NCBI RefSeq assembly: GCF_012927205.1
Contig: NZ_JABBGC010000001.1
Location: forward strand, 3,162,810 to 3,226,809
Direction of reading: 5' to 3'
DNA: 64,000 nucleotides
Origin: Chitinophaga fulva
GTDB lineage: Bacteria; Bacteroidota; Bacteroidia; Chitinophagales; Chitinophagaceae
Position 1 is the first letter of the stretch, and each line of letters starts with the position of its first letter. This document shows, in pieces, positions 8,081 to 15,296 of the stretch. A program made the translations under genes and the position numbers. The notes beneath the pieces were generated by a model. The model ran no database searches, had not been told where the DNA came from, and was given only the letters and a program-made list of their open reading frames with translations.

Positions 8081-8653
8081 ATGTCAATGACCAAACTGAT
8101 TGCTGTTGCACTGTTGAGTACTTTGCCCCTGACCACTGCCGCCCAGAAAGATTCCCTGCCGGACAATGGATTGAAACCCCTGCAGATAAAAGGCAACCTG
8201 ATGCTGCCGGGTATCGGCTTTTCGCTGGAGAGGAAGTTGTCGCACCGGACCTCCTTACACGCGGAGATGGACCTGGTGGGTTACTATTACTATACCTACA
8301 GTGATTATTACGGAGGTGACTGGGGATATGAACTTGTCCCCGTAGCCCGACTGGAAGAACGTTTTTATTACAACCTGCGTAAACGCCTTGCCAGAGGCAA
8401 ATCTATGCGCAACAACAGCGGAAATTTCTTCGCTATCAGCGGGAGCTACTTTTTTGGGACCGTTGCCAACCGTAACATGGGGCGCAGCCAATGGGCATTT
8501 TCCTTACAGCCGCTATGGGGGATGCAACGGGGCGTAGGCAAACATTTTAGTTTTGATGCCCGCTTTGGTCTCGGCCCTGTATATTATAGTGATCTCCGCA
8601 GATGGGAGGTACAACCCCGCGCGCAATTAATGTTAGGATATGTTATCAAATAA
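8081..8653 (+). CDS. secreted outer-membrane beta-barrel-like protein, unknown
   Basis: 190 residues from the ATG at 8081 (a longer TTG start at 8069 is rejected because a promoter box covers it). The signal peptide ends at TTAAQ. The mature protein has alternating aromatic and polar strands (LHAEMDLVGYYYYTY, FFAISGSYFFGTV, FSFDARFGLGPVYYSD) and ends in a beta-strand terminating with YVIK, as in small eight-stranded barrels of the DUF3575/OmpW size class. Function is unknown. It overlaps the next lipoprotein gene by 14 bases, so the two are very probably co-translated. Confidence 0.65.
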   Translation: MSMTKLIAVALLSTLPLTTAAQKDSLPDNGLKPLQIKGNLMLPGIGFSLERKLSHRTSLHAEMDLVGYYYYTYSDYYGGDWGYELVPVARLEERFYYNLRKRLARGKSMRNNSGNFFAISGSYFFGTVANRNMGRSQWAFSLQPLWGMQRGVGKHFSFDARFGLGPVYYSDLRRWEVQPRAQLMLGYVIK

Positions 8654-9131
8654 ACGTACACGGCTATACGCTGTCGCACTGATGTTGCTGTCAATTGGCT
8701 GGACAGCCTGTTCTCAGGGGCCTCTTAAAGGGTTTAGTGTTAACGGAAGAGAGCACCGGTCGGACTATATCCCTATAAAAGTGAAGAAAGGGCGGAAAAA
8801 AATCCATCCGTCGATGTTGTTCAACGAAGCGATGCGGGACTACTGGATTACCCGGAAATGTTTTCCGGCCACGCTGCAGCAGTTTGAGTATTCGGGCGAC
8901 AAAGCCCGCAGGGCGGTGAAAGATATGCGAGAGTCAGGATTCACCCATCTTGAAATAGGTTATTCGCTGCTGGATTCGATGGAGGTGTTTTTCCGGCATA
9001 AACCGGTATTTAATCCCGTTATCGACGATGCTTCACTGGCCGTGGACGCCAGCGGGAAATTTATATACACCGCAAAAGATTCTTCGGTATTTAATATCAC
9101 CAAACTGGACAGGGGATTGTTTACACGTTAA
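8640..9131 (+). CDS. lipoprotein of unknown function
   Basis: 163 residues with a lipobox ending GWTAC (Cys24). The rest is soluble and rich in charged residues, with no motif I recognise; RDYWITRKCFPATLQQFEY suggests a small alpha/beta domain. Its start lies inside the end of the barrel-like gene, so both belong to one operon and the products may meet at the outer membrane. The gene ends 65 bases before exonuclease III. Confidence 0.6.
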   Translation: MLSNKRTRLYAVALMLLSIGWTACSQGPLKGFSVNGREHRSDYIPIKVKKGRKKIHPSMLFNEAMRDYWITRKCFPATLQQFEYSGDKARRAVKDMRESGFTHLEIGYSLLDSMEVFFRHKPVFNPVIDDASLAVDASGKFIYTAKDSSVFNITKLDRGLFTR

Positions 9132-9196
9132 GGATGTCCTGTCAGGGCTTCCCGATTTTTTTAGTTAACTTGGATAGCTAACCAAGACCTGTTCCC

Positions 9197-9973
9197 ATGA
9201 AAATCGCTACTTATAATGTCAATGGCATCAATGCCCGTTTGCCGGTGCTGTTACGCTGGCTGGAAGAGTCTGCGCCGGACGTGGCCTGCCTGCAGGAGCT
9301 GAAAGCGCCACAGGAGAAATTTCCGGAACTGGCTATCCGGGAGGCGGGATATGACGTGATATGGCACGGCCAGAAGAGCTGGAATGGTATTGCGATCCTA
9401 TCGAAAGTGGGAGTGCCTCAGGAAATCAGAAGGACGCTGCCGGGAGATGAGGAAGATGTGCACAGCCGTTACATGGAAGCTGCTATCAACGGCGTATTGA
9501 TTGGTTGTCTGTACCTCCCCAATGGCAATCCTGCACCAGGGCCTAAGTTCGACTATAAGCTCAGCTGGTTCAAAAGGCTGACGGACCATGCACAGGAACT
9601 GCTTTCGCAAAAAACACCGGTCATCCTTACCGGCGATTATAATGTGATGCCTACTGACCTCGATGTTTACAAACCGGAGCGCTGGGTGGATGACGCCTTG
9701 TTCAGGCCGGAAGTAAAATCGGCTTTCCATACGCTGGTGGCGCAAGGCTGGACAGATGCCATCCGCAAGCTGCATCCCGACGAGAAGATTTATACTTTCT
9801 GGGATTACTTCCGTAATGCTTACGAAAGAGATGCCGGCCTGCGGATTGATCACTTCCTGCTAAGCCCCGAGGTAGATAAACGCCTGGTTGCCGCGGGCGT
9901 AGACCGTCACGTGCGGGGATGGGAGAAGTCCAGCGACCATGCGCCGGTATGGATAGAGCTTAAAAGTGTATGA
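9197..9973 (+). CDS. xth: exodeoxyribonuclease III (AP endonuclease)
   Basis: 258 residues of the exonuclease III/ExoA family, close to the usual 250-270. Active-site residues are all present: N7 and E34 (CLQELKAP), Y106 (CLYLPNG), D147 and N149 (TGDYNVMP), RIDHFLLS near 216-223 and the SDH catalytic pair D247-H248. The enzyme cuts at abasic sites and trims 3' ends during base-excision repair in the cytoplasm. It abuts the convergent thioredoxin-like gene with no gap. Confidence 0.95.
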   Translation: MKIATYNVNGINARLPVLLRWLEESAPDVACLQELKAPQEKFPELAIREAGYDVIWHGQKSWNGIAILSKVGVPQEIRRTLPGDEEDVHSRYMEAAINGVLIGCLYLPNGNPAPGPKFDYKLSWFKRLTDHAQELLSQKTPVILTGDYNVMPTDLDVYKPERWVDDALFRPEVKSAFHTLVAQGWTDAIRKLHPDEKIYTFWDYFRNAYERDAGLRIDHFLLSPEVDKRLVAAGVDRHVRGWEKSSDHAPVWIELKSV

Positions 9974-10549
9974 TCACGCTACGCTGACTTTCTGTACCGC
10001 TGTCAGTACTTCCAGTAGTTCAGCCTGCAAGCTTTGGCCTTTATCTTCATTGTACCACTGCTGCAATTCGATCTTCGTCCGTTCAAAGTCTGCTTTCTCT
10101 GCTTTCAGCTGGTTGTACAGCACCTGGCAACCGGCAGGCCTGGGGCCCCATACAGCCATATCGTTACCATCGTTGTCACGAATAATCAGTTTGGGGATGG
10201 ACTTGGTGCCGTTGGTCAGATATTGTTCGATCAGGAAGGGCGGCGTATCGCGTAACTGTATGTCGATCGTGATCAGCGGATTCAGTGCTGCTATTTTGTG
10301 AAGGAAAGGCACAATATGTGCTGCATCGCCACACCATGGTTCGGTGATGATCACCCACTGTTGCGGTGTGGTGATATCTTTTACCGCAGCTGTGACAGCG
10401 TCCGTAATTACGCCGGTTTTCAGCCAGCGTTGTTGTCTTGACCAGTTGAGTTTGGTGTAATTGAAATAATCCGGGTTGTTGTAAGGAGCCTTCGGTTCCG
10501 CGTCTTGCAGGATGTTTTCAAACAGCTGCAAATAGTCTGTAAAGTTCAT
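9974..10549 (-). CDS. thioredoxin-like protein with single active-site cysteine
   Basis: 191 residues with no signal peptide. A thioredoxin fold begins near residue 60 (PQQWVIITEPWCGDAAH). The active-site CxxC is reduced to C73-G-D-A; the cis-proline region is KSIPKLIIRD. Proteins with this WCGD motif are common in Bacteroidota, and their role is uncertain because a dithiol exchange cannot occur at that site. It is followed after 11 bases by the nucleosidase gene upstream on the same strand, so the two may be an operon (nucleosidase first). Confidence 0.85.
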   Translation of the reverse strand: MNFTDYLQLFENILQDAEPKAPYNNPDYFNYTKLNWSRQQRWLKTGVITDAVTAAVKDITTPQQWVIITEPWCGDAAHIVPFLHKIAALNPLITIDIQLRDTPPFLIEQYLTNGTKSIPKLIIRDNDGNDMAVWGPRPAGCQVLYNQLKAEKADFERTKIELQQWYNEDKGQSLQAELLEVLTAVQKVSVA

Positions 10550-10560
10550 CTCTCACATTT

Positions 10561-11166
10561 TTATTGTTGAAGGCCGGAAATAATTTTCCGGAAGGCAGCA
10601 GCGGCATGGTGTACTTGTACGCTCCATTCTTCTGCTGCACCGCCATCGGCGCCATCCGTGATATATTTCAGGCACAGAAAAGGTATATTCTCTTTCATGG
10701 CGACCATCGCGAGGGAGTAGGCTTCCATATCGATCACATTGTAATCGACAGTGGTGTGGCCTGTCTCGAAGTTGTCGCCTGTACCGCAGATGCCATGCTG
10801 AAAGCCGTCCAGGTGAAGGCCGTACTCCAGCACTGGTTCCAGGTCGGAGAAAGGCGTTTCATATTTACGGTAGCCGAGGCCGGTAACATCCATGTCCCGT
10901 TGTATAAAACGGTTGCAGCATACTACCTCGCCGCGTTTGAAAGTGTTACTGCCGGCAGAGCCCAGGTTAACGATCAGTCCGGGTCTTTCTTCCTGTATCT
11001 TTTTAGTCAGGTTAAAAGCAGCGTTCACCTTTCCGATGCCGGCAATCAGGATATTATCCTCGTTGAATTCTTCTGCTGCTTCTGAGCTGAGGGCAAAGAC
11101 AAAAAGTGGTCGCTGGTTCAACAGGCTGGTGATATGCTGCGTCTGTACTGACGGTCCCTGGATCAT
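10561..11166 (-). CDS. nucleoside phosphorylase / MTA-SAH nucleosidase family protein
   Basis: 201 residues with the phosphorylase-family fold: VNLGSAGS at about 67-73, a nucleoside-binding DMEAY near 145-149 and YITDGAD near 167. It resembles 5'-methylthioadenosine/S-adenosylhomocysteine nucleosidases but is shorter (typical 230), with a reduced N-terminus, so the exact substrate is open. It acts in the cytoplasm in nucleoside salvage or methionine recycling. It is first in a likely two-gene operon with the thioredoxin-like gene (11-base gap). Confidence 0.82.
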   Translation of the reverse strand: MIQGPSVQTQHITSLLNQRPLFVFALSSEAAEEFNEDNILIAGIGKVNAAFNLTKKIQEERPGLIVNLGSAGSNTFKRGEVVCCNRFIQRDMDVTGLGYRKYETPFSDLEPVLEYGLHLDGFQHGICGTGDNFETGHTTVDYNVIDMEAYSLAMVAMKENIPFLCLKYITDGADGGAAEEWSVQVHHAAAAFRKIISGLQQ

Positions 11167-11305
11167 ATGTGTTCTACGGTTGTGTTGGTAATTAAAAACT
11201 GCCGCAAAGTTACGTTAAAATGCGGTACCGGGGCGGTGTTTTGAGGGTGTGGTTACCTGAGGGATACCGGTGTTATTGACTTACATTTATTACTTTAGGC
11301 ATACT

Positions 11306-12241
11306 ATGGGCCCACAGCAACAATTTAATGACACCCTGCAGCAATGGGTGGCCTTTCTCGACGATTATTCACTGGAGATGATCTGCCGGCCTACGAAGGC
11401 GGCGGCATGGTCACTCGGGCAGGTATATATGCATATCATTGACGATACCGGCTGGTTTGTAGAACAGGTCGCTACTGCCCTCGTAAGCCAGGCGCATCAA
11501 GATCAGGAAATGACGGAAGAAGGCAGGCAGATACTGGCCAACGGCTTTCCGGATATACAAATCGCAGGGCCGGCCACCAATACGTTTATTCCACAACCGG
11601 AAAGCCTTGACCAGCTGCGGCAAGGATTGTTGTCCATTCAACAGGCGATTGCGGAACTGTGCCGCGATGGTGATTTTGCTTGCGCGACGGGCAAAACGAA
11701 GCATCCGGGCCTGGGGTATTTCACGGCAGCGGAGTGGTTGCGTTTTGCGGAGCTGCATATGCAGCATCACCTGCGGCAGAAAAAAAGAATTGATGCGGCG
11801 TTGTTTGCCGGCAATACCGTGAACAAATCGGTCTGTATTCAGGCATCGGCAGCCACGGTGTGGGAGATGTTGACCAACCCTGAAAAAATAGGGCGGTGGA
11901 TGATGGACACGCCGGTGCATATCGAGTCCGATTGGCAGGTGGGCAGTCCGCTGGTATTTACCGGCGATCTGCATGGTATTGCTTATGAAAACAAAGGCGT
12001 GATATTACAACTGGAACCGGAAAAACTGCTGGTTTATACACATTGGAGCTCCCTCTCCGAAAGGCCGGATGAACCGGGGCAGTACGGCACTATCACTTTC
12101 CGGTTGACCAGCACCACAGCAGGCACGGTGCTGGATTTTACCCAGACGAATACCGGCAAATATGCCACGGACCGGCATGTTAACTACTATTGGGGTACTG
12201 TATTGGTATTGATTAAAAAACTTTGCGAGGCAACGGTCTAA
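11306..12241 (+). CDS. DinB-like domain fused to SRPBCC (AHSA1-type) domain
   Basis: 311 residues from the ATG at 11306; the longer frame from a GTG at 11270 is not preferred. The N-terminal part (about 1-165) is a DinB/YfiT-like four-helix bundle, with metal-ligand-type histidines at MHIIDDTGW and in ELHMQHHLRQ. The C-terminal part (about 172-311) is a SRPBCC/AHSA1 domain: SVCIQASAATVWEMLTNPEK, GRWMMDTP and DFTQTNTG. Each domain usually occurs alone; DinB proteins can be thiol-dependent transferases and SRPBCC domains bind hydrophobic ligands. A combined detoxification role is inferred. The stop overlaps the convergent HxlR stop by 4 bases. Confidence 0.8.
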   Translation: MGPQQQFNDTLQQWVAFLDDYSLEMICRPTKAAAWSLGQVYMHIIDDTGWFVEQVATALVSQAHQDQEMTEEGRQILANGFPDIQIAGPATNTFIPQPESLDQLRQGLLSIQQAIAELCRDGDFACATGKTKHPGLGYFTAAEWLRFAELHMQHHLRQKKRIDAALFAGNTVNKSVCIQASAATVWEMLTNPEKIGRWMMDTPVHIESDWQVGSPLVFTGDLHGIAYENKGVILQLEPEKLLVYTHWSSLSERPDEPGQYGTITFRLTSTTAGTVLDFTQTNTGKYATDRHVNYYWGTVLVLIKKLCEATV

Positions 12242-12594
12242 AGACGGGCTTTATGCCTGTCGCCCCAGGCTTGCAGTTGCTGGAAAATAGGTTTTAATTC
12301 ATGGGTGCTTTCCGTCAGCTCGTATTCCACGCGGGGCGGTACTTCCGGGTAAACGGTGCGGGTCACCAGTCCGTCTTCTTCCATTTTACGCAGCTGCAGC
12401 GTCAGCATTCTTTCCGTGATCTGCGGTATTCTCTTTTTCAATTCCCCGAAGCGCAACCTGCCTTCGAACAGATGACAACAGATAGCCAGCGTCCATTGCC
12501 CGCTGAGCAAGTTGATGGCATAGACTTCCGCGCATATTTCACCAAGACTGTTTTTGTTGGCCTGATGGGTAGAGTTTTCCTTGATTTTACTCAT
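12238..12594 (-). CDS. HxlR-family transcriptional regulator
   Basis: 118 residues, the usual HxlR size. Winged helix-turn-helix blocks are clear: LSGQWTLAICCHLFEGRLRF, ELKKRIPQITERMLTLQLRK, DGLVTRTVYPEVPPRVEYEL. HxlR proteins respond to electrophiles, quinones or redox stress, often through a cysteine near the N-terminus; C20 (GEICAEVYAI) is a candidate. It diverges from a monooxygenase-domain gene at 12690 with an inverted repeat between them. Confidence 0.92.
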   Translation of the reverse strand: MSKIKENSTHQANKNSLGEICAEVYAINLLSGQWTLAICCHLFEGRLRFGELKKRIPQITERMLTLQLRKMEEDGLVTRTVYPEVPPRVEYELTESTHELKPIFQQLQAWGDRHKARL

Positions 12595-12605
12595 ACTTAC
12601 ACAAC

Positions 12606-12641
12606 TGTTAGTATCCTACAATTGGGTGCTAAGATACAACA
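12606..12641. promoter_or_regulatory. candidate HxlR operator
   Basis: Inverted repeat TGTTAGTATC (12606-12615) and GATACAACA (12633-12641) around 17 bases, located between the divergent HxlR and monooxygenase-like genes. It lies just upstream of a -7 box at 12658. Confidence 0.5.
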
Positions 12642-12657
12642 CAATAGCGGATGGCTT

Positions 12658-12665
12658 TACATTTG
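12658..12665 (+). promoter_or_regulatory. -7 box TACATTTG of the monooxygenase-like gene
   Basis: TACATTTG matches TAnnTTTG exactly and is followed by C. It is 24 bases before the ATG at 12690 and would lie inside the gene if the longer frame from 12651 were used. No well-spaced -33 TTG was found. Confidence 0.45.
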
Positions 12666-12689
12666 CACCTGTTGATAAAAACAAGACAA

Positions 12690-13094
12690 ATGTACACACG
12701 AATGATCGCCCTGTTGTTGTTGATAACAGCATTTTATTTTCCTGCACAGGCCTATGCTGTAAAACCTTCTGCCATGAACACCGCCAAAGATACCACTGCT
12801 GCGGTGAGCCTTTATGGTTTCCTGCGTCCTAAAAAAGAACATGCCGCCACGCTCCGGCGTGAGTTGCTGGCATTGGTAGCGCCTACCCGCGCGGAAGCCG
12901 GTAACCTGGTGTATAATATCCATGAAGAAAAAGATGGCGCTATTTTCATTTATGAAGTATGGCGTTCACAGGCCGATCTGGATAAGCATATGCAGCAGCC
13001 GCACCTGAAAAGGTTTATGGGACAAGTGTCTGCATGGCTGGCCAGTGATATCGAAGCGTATTCCGGTAAACTGATCACGCCCGTAAAAAAATAA
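12690..13094 (+). CDS. secreted antibiotic-biosynthesis-monooxygenase (ABM/YgiN) domain protein
   Basis: 134 residues from ATG 12690, giving a clean signal peptide (MYTRMIALLLLITAFYFPAQ, then AYA). The mature part is an ABM ferredoxin-like domain: SLYGFLRPKKEHAATLRREL, GNLVYNIHEEKDGAIFIYEV, FMGQVSAWL. ABM domains act as cofactor-free monooxygenases or as small quinone/haem-associated enzymes. Export to the periplasm is less common for this fold. It is divergent from and probably controlled by the HxlR regulator. The -7 box at 12658 rules out the frame start at 12651. Confidence 0.82.
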   Translation: MYTRMIALLLLITAFYFPAQAYAVKPSAMNTAKDTTAAVSLYGFLRPKKEHAATLRRELLALVAPTRAEAGNLVYNIHEEKDGAIFIYEVWRSQADLDKHMQQPHLKRFMGQVSAWLASDIEAYSGKLITPVKK

Positions 13095-13135
13095 GGGCTG
13101 TCGGTTTTGTTCTATTTTCCGGGTACGGCGACAGG

Positions 13136-13143
13136 TAATTTTG
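13136..13143 (+). promoter_or_regulatory. -7 box TAATTTTG before the small cytochrome gene
   Basis: Exact TAnnTTTG match 16 bases before the ATG at 13160. No properly spaced -33 TTG was found. Confidence 0.35.
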
Positions 13144-13159
13144 AGTAAAATTAAAAACA

Positions 13160-13462
13160 ATGAAATACCTGATCATACTCGTTGCCCTGTTAAGCGTTGC
13201 TCACATTGCCACTGCCACTACTCCTACTACTCCGGAAGAAGATAAAGGAAAAGCCCTGCTGGTGCTTCAGACCAAATGCAATATTTGTCATGTCCGCAAT
13301 AACCCTTTCCGCATTTTCAAAGAAAAGAACATGGAAAGAAATGCAAAGGATATCTATAAACAGGTATTTGTAAAAGGACGTATGCCACTCGGCAACGAAG
13401 TGAAGTTGACAGAAGAGGAGCGGGAAACGCTGAAAAAGTGGCTGGAAGCGAATATACATTAA
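13160..13462 (+). CDS. small periplasmic c-type cytochrome
   Basis: 100 residues with a signal peptide (1-19). A single haem-binding CNICH lies at 40-44, and a likely distal ligand M75 is in KGRMPLGNEV. The C-terminal helix (LTEEERETLKKWLEANI) is typical of cytochrome c. At about 80 mature residues it is a minimal electron carrier in the periplasm; partner oxidases are not in the window. It has its own -7 box and a GC-rich hairpin after it. Confidence 0.85.
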   Translation: MKYLIILVALLSVAHIATATTPTTPEEDKGKALLVLQTKCNICHVRNNPFRIFKEKNMERNAKDIYKQVFVKGRMPLGNEVKLTEEERETLKKWLEANIH

Positions 13463-13473
13463 GGACATTGCAG

Positions 13474-13521
13474 ACGCGGCGCCGGGGAGTAGTGCGGCTG
13501 TTCTACGCCCGTGCGCCGCGT
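13474..13521 (+). terminator. GC-rich hairpin after the small cytochrome gene
   Basis: ACGCGGCG at 13474-13481 pairs with CGCCGCGT at 13514-13521, with an inner GTAG/CTAC pairing. A T-rich tail is only partial (TTTGTATTGGCGCTTTT). Confidence 0.5.
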
Positions 13522-13784
13522 TTGTATTGGCGCTTTTCCCTCAAATGTTCCACTTTATCCCTTTCTGCTTTTGGTACTTCTCCTTCCCTTTAATAGTTTC
13601 CTACCCCCTTACGGATTTTGTTGGTAGTTTGTATGGTATTGATAATCAATATATTAAAATATCTTAGCAAGATCCGTATAGTAAAATTGCAAAATTTGCA
13701 TAGTTTTTATGGGTTTTCATTAAGTATTTCCTGTTTTTATTGAAAAAATATTTCAAGATGTGATGATTTGTTAGTGAATATTTA
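13522..13784. other. AT-rich intergenic stretch with no gene seen
   Basis: The stretch between the cytochrome hairpin and the asnA promoter box becomes strongly AT-rich after about 13620. No coding frame, RNA or repeat could be supported in it. Confidence 0.5.
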
Positions 13785-13792
13785 TAGTTTTG
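13785..13792 (+). promoter_or_regulatory. -7 box TAGTTTTG of asnA
   Basis: Matches TAnnTTTG and is followed by C, 48 bases before the ATG at 13841. A TTG at 13768 is only 14 bases upstream, closer than usual. The longer TTG start at 13802 would leave almost no leader. Confidence 0.4.
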
Positions 13793-13840
13793 CATTAAAC
13801 GTTGAAATATATCCAAAACAATCTTATATCAACTAACAAA

Positions 13841-14821
13841 ATGATCACACTAACTGCAAAAACAAACGATATCCTCCATTTGGAGAAGGGAATATCCCTC
13901 ATTAAAGATTATTTCCCGGCACGATTAAGCCAACGGCTGTCGCTGACTAAAGTGTCTGCCCCTTTGTTCGTTCAATCCGGTACAGGATTTAATGATGACC
14001 TGAACGGCGTGGAAAAACCCGTAAAGTTCAACCTGAAAAATATTCCCTATCCGGTGGAAATTGTTCAGTCACTGGCGAAATGGAAACGTATGCGCCTGCA
14101 TCAGCTTGGACTGGAGCCGGAGCAAGGCATCGTGACAGACATGCGGGCTATCCGTCCGGATGAAGTCGTGTCACCTATTCACAGCTTTTATGTGGACCAG
14201 TGGGACTGGGAAAAACGTATCCTGGTGGAACATCGCCGCATCAGTTACCTGAAGGAGACGGTAGAGCAGATCTATCAGGCAATTCTGGATACCAACGCCA
14301 TGTTGGAAGAAGCACACGAAAAGTCACTGGACCTGCCTTCATCTGTGTATTTCATTGATAGTGAAACACTGCTGAAACGTTATCCTGGCCTTACACCTAA
14401 AGAAAGAGAAAACCACATTGCGAAGGAATATGGCGCCGTGTTTATCATGGGGATCGGCGGTCTGCTGTCGGATCGGGCAGTGCATGATGATCGTGCCCCT
14501 GATTATGATGACTGGTCTACAGCCAACGAAGAAGGATTCAATGGTCTGAATGGGGACCTTATCCTGTGGAACCCGGCCATGAATAGTGCGCTGGAACTGT
14601 CTTCCATGGGTATCCGGGTAGATGCGGGTGCTCTCCGTGAACAGCTTTCGCTGAAAGATTGCGGAAGCAGAAGTGAATTGTTGTTCCACAGCAATGTATT
14701 AAACGACGTATATCCGTTGAGTATGGGTGGCGGCATCGGGCAGTCCCGCCTGTGCATGTTCCTGCTGCAGCGCAAACATATCTCTGATGTACAGTCTTGT
14801 ATCTGGCCGGAAAATATTTAA
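13841..14821 (+). CDS. asnA: aspartate-ammonia ligase (asparagine synthetase A)
   Basis: 326 residues from the ATG at 13841, near the 330 of the E. coli enzyme; the longer frame begins with a TTG at 13802 and is not preferred. Class II aminoacyl-tRNA-synthetase-like motifs are visible: VSAPLFVQSGTGFNDDLNGV, GIVTDMRAIRPDE, SFYVDQWDWEK, and the C-terminal SMGGGIGQSRLCMFLLQ. It makes asparagine from aspartate, ammonia and ATP in the cytoplasm. It is a single-gene unit with its own promoter box and a strong terminator. Confidence 0.95.
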   Translation: MITLTAKTNDILHLEKGISLIKDYFPARLSQRLSLTKVSAPLFVQSGTGFNDDLNGVEKPVKFNLKNIPYPVEIVQSLAKWKRMRLHQLGLEPEQGIVTDMRAIRPDEVVSPIHSFYVDQWDWEKRILVEHRRISYLKETVEQIYQAILDTNAMLEEAHEKSLDLPSSVYFIDSETLLKRYPGLTPKERENHIAKEYGAVFIMGIGGLLSDRAVHDDRAPDYDDWSTANEEGFNGLNGDLILWNPAMNSALELSSMGIRVDAGALREQLSLKDCGSRSELLFHSNVLNDVYPLSMGGGIGQSRLCMFLLQRKHISDVQSCIWPENI

Positions 14822-14846
14822 ATATTTAAATATTGAAATATTGAGA

Positions 14847-14881
14847 AGTCCCAAAAGGCGTGCGGCTTTTTGGGACTTTTT
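14847..14881 (+). terminator. rho-independent terminator of asnA
   Basis: AGTCCCAAAA (14847-14856) pairs perfectly with TTTTGGGACT (14868-14877), followed by a T-run. It lies 26 bases after the asnA stop. Confidence 0.85.
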
Positions 14882-15296
14882 CATGATGGGAGTTGTAGTG
14901 ATGACGGGAACAACGGAGACGCCTATATGATGCTACTGCGCAGTGATAATTTCTTCCACCGTTCTTCCAAAAACAAAAAAGTCTCCCCATCATACATACA
15001 TAATTGTATTATAAAGAAAAAAATATGGCCGTTGCCGTGAATTTACTATTGTTTGAAACCTGCTTTTCCCCTTATCTTTAACAGAGAAATATGTCAACTA
15101 GAATCTAAACTAAATCTAAAAAAAATTGTCAACCTGTATACCCGGCCCTTTATGAGGGAGCATCTATCTGTACCTGTTTCCAATCAATACCAGTTTATAG
15201 TTCAGGGCTTCAGTCCTGGGGGAGCAGCACAGCGATGACTTCTACATCTAAACGCGCATATCAACCAAATTTCGAGATCAATTAAAACAAGAAAAC
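14882..15296. other. long untranslated region ahead of the SusC gene
   Basis: About 415 bases without a supportable gene. It holds an A-rich stretch near 15110-15125 and a palindrome at 15203-15218. A long leader before a SusC gene is common and often holds the promoter and control sites, but no clear TAnnTTTG box was recognised here. Confidence 0.4.
15203..15218. repeat. palindrome CAGGGCT-TC-AGTCCTG, dispersed repeat member
   Basis: Seven-base arms with one G-T pair around TC, flanked by GGG on the right. It shares the core GGGCTTyAGyCCTGGG with the palindrome at 6914-6933. Confidence 0.5.
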
